64,000 nucleotides of DNA from assembly GCA_024663395.1 (NCBI GenBank), contig JANFAH010000064.1, positions 186,001 through 250,000 of the forward strand, given 5' to 3'. The first letter of the stretch is position 1. Every line of letters starts with the position of its first letter. Position numbers and translations under genes: made by a program. The notes beneath the pieces are model-generated. The model did no database searches. It worked only from the letters and a program-made list of their open reading frames with translations, and was not told the origin of the DNA. Positions 61,918 to 64,000 of this stretch are shown one piece after another. This stretch comes from Pisolithus tinctorius (lineage: Eukaryota; Basidiomycota; Agaricomycetes; Boletales; Pisolithaceae).

Positions 61918-64000
61918 AAACACAAACCATGCAGACTGCTGGTGCTCACGCAATGAACGACAGCGTTGACCTCTCCATGTCTAATGGCACCAAGGAACCC
62001 ACCCTCCGGTTTGCAAGTGGGCTTATTCTGCCTCCCCCAGAAATCAAATGTGAGGGTCTCGTCGCTCCCGGGGTTCGTGCATTACCAGCTAACATCGATT
62101 CTGTAGCTGTTATTGACAGGACTGCCCTGTTTGTGGCCCGTTCTGCCAACCCGCCGATGTTCGAAGACAAAATTCGCGAAAACCAGCGTCAGGATCCCAA
62201 GTTCTCGTTCCTCAACCCTGCCGACCCTTATCATGCTTACTATAGGCATCGAATGGACAGAATATCTGCTGGTGAGGAATTGGAGGAGGTTCAACCGGAA
62301 AAGGAAAGGACCGAAGGTGTGGAGATAGCTAAACCACCAGAGGACGTCGGGGTCGAGCCTCCTCAACCCCAGTTCGTTTTGGACATACCCAACATTACCC
62401 CCATTGATTTGTACGTTTATATACGAATCCTATCGCAAGCTCTATATTAACGTTGGATCAATTCAGGGACACCATGAAATTGACTGCTCTCTTCACTGCC
62501 CGACGCGGGCGCGGCTTTCTGGCTGCTCTTTCGCAAAGAGAGGGTCGGAATTACCAATTTGACTTCTTACGTCCAAATCATTCGCTTTTTGGCTATTTTA
62601 ACCGTCTTGTAGAGCAGTATCAGAAAGTACTGTACCCGAGCAAGGAAATGTTGGCCCAGCTCCATGAACGGGCGCAGGAGGGTGCCCAATGGAAAGCCCT
62701 CGAACAGTCCAGGAAATATGCACGGTGGGAGCGGCTGAAGCAGGAGAAGGACAAAAAGAGGCAAGACGATCAGGAGGCCGAGAAACGTACGTCTTATACG
62801 TTCGATAGACTGAGGCAGTCAACTCAAAAGTTTTATAGTCGCGTTTGCGGAAATTGATTGGCACGACTACGCTATAGTCCAAACGATTGAATTCACTGCG
62901 GCAGACGCAAACACAGAATTGCCTCCGCCGATGAGTCTCCAAGAGGTTGAAAACATGACATTGGCGCAAAAGAGGATGGCCGCGATGATAATGGAAAACA
63001 CGGCAGATGAGATAGAGGCACACCGCGCAAGACAAGCTGCTGCAGAAGCAGAAGCAGCCGCTGCGGTAGGCTCGGCTGGTGCTGCTGTGGTTACAACAAC
63101 GGATAATTTGGACGAGGAGGACGCAGCCATGGAAGAAAGTGAAGATGAGGATGAGGAAGCGCAGCGCAAGAAACGAGAAGAAGAAGAGAGAATGAGGGAG
63201 TTGGAGCGTGCCAAGGCCATCCAGGCCAGTGCTAACGTTGCGGGTCCGATGAAGATCAAGACGGACTACGTTCCAAAGCGTTCGTTTACATTTCCTTTGG
63301 CCGATGGGTATCTGCTGACGATCATCACTCAGTCGGCTCTAAGAAGAATGCGACACTCACGACTTGCGCCATTTGCAGCCAGCAAATTCCAGTGGACGAA
63401 CTCGACGAGCACATGCGGATCGAGTTGCTGGATCCCAAGTGGAAATCTCAGAGAGATGCTTTGGAAGCTCGCAAAGTACAGGCTTCGGAGCTGATGCGCG
63501 GTGCGAACGTCGTCACATCGCTCAAAAACCTTGCAAGCACGCGTGTCGATATATTCGGTACAGGGGCCGATGAAGAACGCAGGAAGAGAGAGGAAGAGGA
63601 GGAACGTGCTCGTCGCAAAGAAAGAGAGAAGGTTGTGTGGGACGGTCACACGGCGACCAAAGTCAGCACGATGGACAAATACTCGACGAATGTCAACTTT
63701 GACGAACAAATCGCTGCAATCCACCGTGCAAAGGGCCTTGGCCCACAAGAACCTAATGCTATTGGTCCGGGCATTGGCCCTGCTGCCGCTCCACCTCCCC
63801 CGATAACCACCCTCCCCCCGCCACCCGCCTCGCTACCTGCTCCTCCTACTCAAGCGACAACCGCTAACCCAAACTTTGCTACCGCTACTGTGTCATCCGG
63901 ACCTCAGCCGGCGTCAGCGTTTCAGCCACCTCCGGTTATGCTTCCCCCACTTCATTACCAGGGTCTCGACGCTGCGCAGCCGTTCGGGTTCCAGCCTCCA
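61918..64000 (+). CDS. PRP21: Splicing factor 3A subunit 1 (SF3A1/PRP21), 3' part beyond window
   Basis: U2 snRNP component needed for pre-spliceosome assembly. It starts MAVETQTMQTAGAHAMNDSV. SURP1 is at about 62155-62260 (FEDKIRENQRQDPKFSFLNP, YHAYYRHRMD). SURP2 is at about 62470-62620 (LTALFTARRGRGFLAALSQR, FDFLRPNHSLFGYFNRLVEQ). Then follow a Lys-rich helix, IDWHDYAIVQTIEF, and PMSLQEVENMTLAQKRMAAM. Next are CAICSQQIPVDELDEHMRIE (a short Cys/His element) and a charged segment with TSLKNLASTRVDIFG. A Pro-rich region runs off the window edge; the expected C-terminal ubiquitin-like domain lies beyond 64000. The frame remains open at the edge. Confidence 0.92.

Overview
The window is nuclear DNA from a filamentous basidiomycete, most likely an Agaricomycete. 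The evidence is intron density (many introns of about 45-75 nt with GT..AG ends, exons down to 12 nt), almost no intact long ORFs until introns are removed, and typical basidiomycete proteins (PUF with RRMs, a GDS1-type winged-helix regulator, tyrosinase, TmpA-like reductase, and a 66-aa microprotein starting MGSIFSAIG). No prophage, plasmid, CRISPR or rRNA/tRNA signal was found. I could place 24 protein genes and one pseudogene. All gene models are manual splice reconstructions; outer coordinates are firmer than internal exons. | Layout. 0-1.5 kb: unassigned. 1.5-7.2 kb: pirin (+), ribosome-biogenesis NSA1 (-), GID E3 ligase subunit RMD5/GID2 (+), and an unrecognised small protein (-). 7.6-17.6 kb: three minus-strand regulators, namely a JSN1-type RRM/Pumilio protein, a GDS1 winged-helix plus APSES/KilA-N-like protein, and histone H1. 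18.2-25.4 kb: a degenerate AMP-binding enzyme, a lipidation-prone microprotein, a 1.7-kb intergenic region with a diverged repeat pair, and an intact tyrosinase. 26.2-33 kb: TEL2, complex I 24-kDa subunit, bestrophin-type anion channel (-). 33.6-38.3 kb: a large protein that looks like a Red1/SYCP2-type meiotic axis component. 38.8-50.8 kb: M1 aminopeptidase, mRNA cap methyltransferase, RSP5/NEDD4 HECT ligase (-), MIT/coiled-coil protein. 51-57.6 kb: MOG1 (-), a 1.8-kb region without recognised genes, TmpA-like membrane oxidoreductase, and an ERI1-like 3'-5' exonuclease with an N-terminal membrane anchor (-). 57.9-60.0 kb: a decayed partial copy of the RSP5 gene, introns included, flanked by a 22-bp perfect direct repeat. 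60.1-64 kb: CMS1, mitoribosomal mL60 (-), and the 5' part of SF3A1/PRP21. | There is no operon-like or biosynthetic clustering. Most genes are housekeeping: ribosome biogenesis (NSA1, CMS1), mitochondrial (NDUFV2, mL60), mRNA processing (cap methyltransferase, SF3A1), and ubiquitin (GID2, RSP5). The most unusual items are the RSP5 segmental duplication/pseudogene, the Red1/SYCP2 candidate, the microprotein with an ATG-only first coding exon, the AMP-ligase-like gene with an eroded P-loop, and the GDS1/APSES combination.
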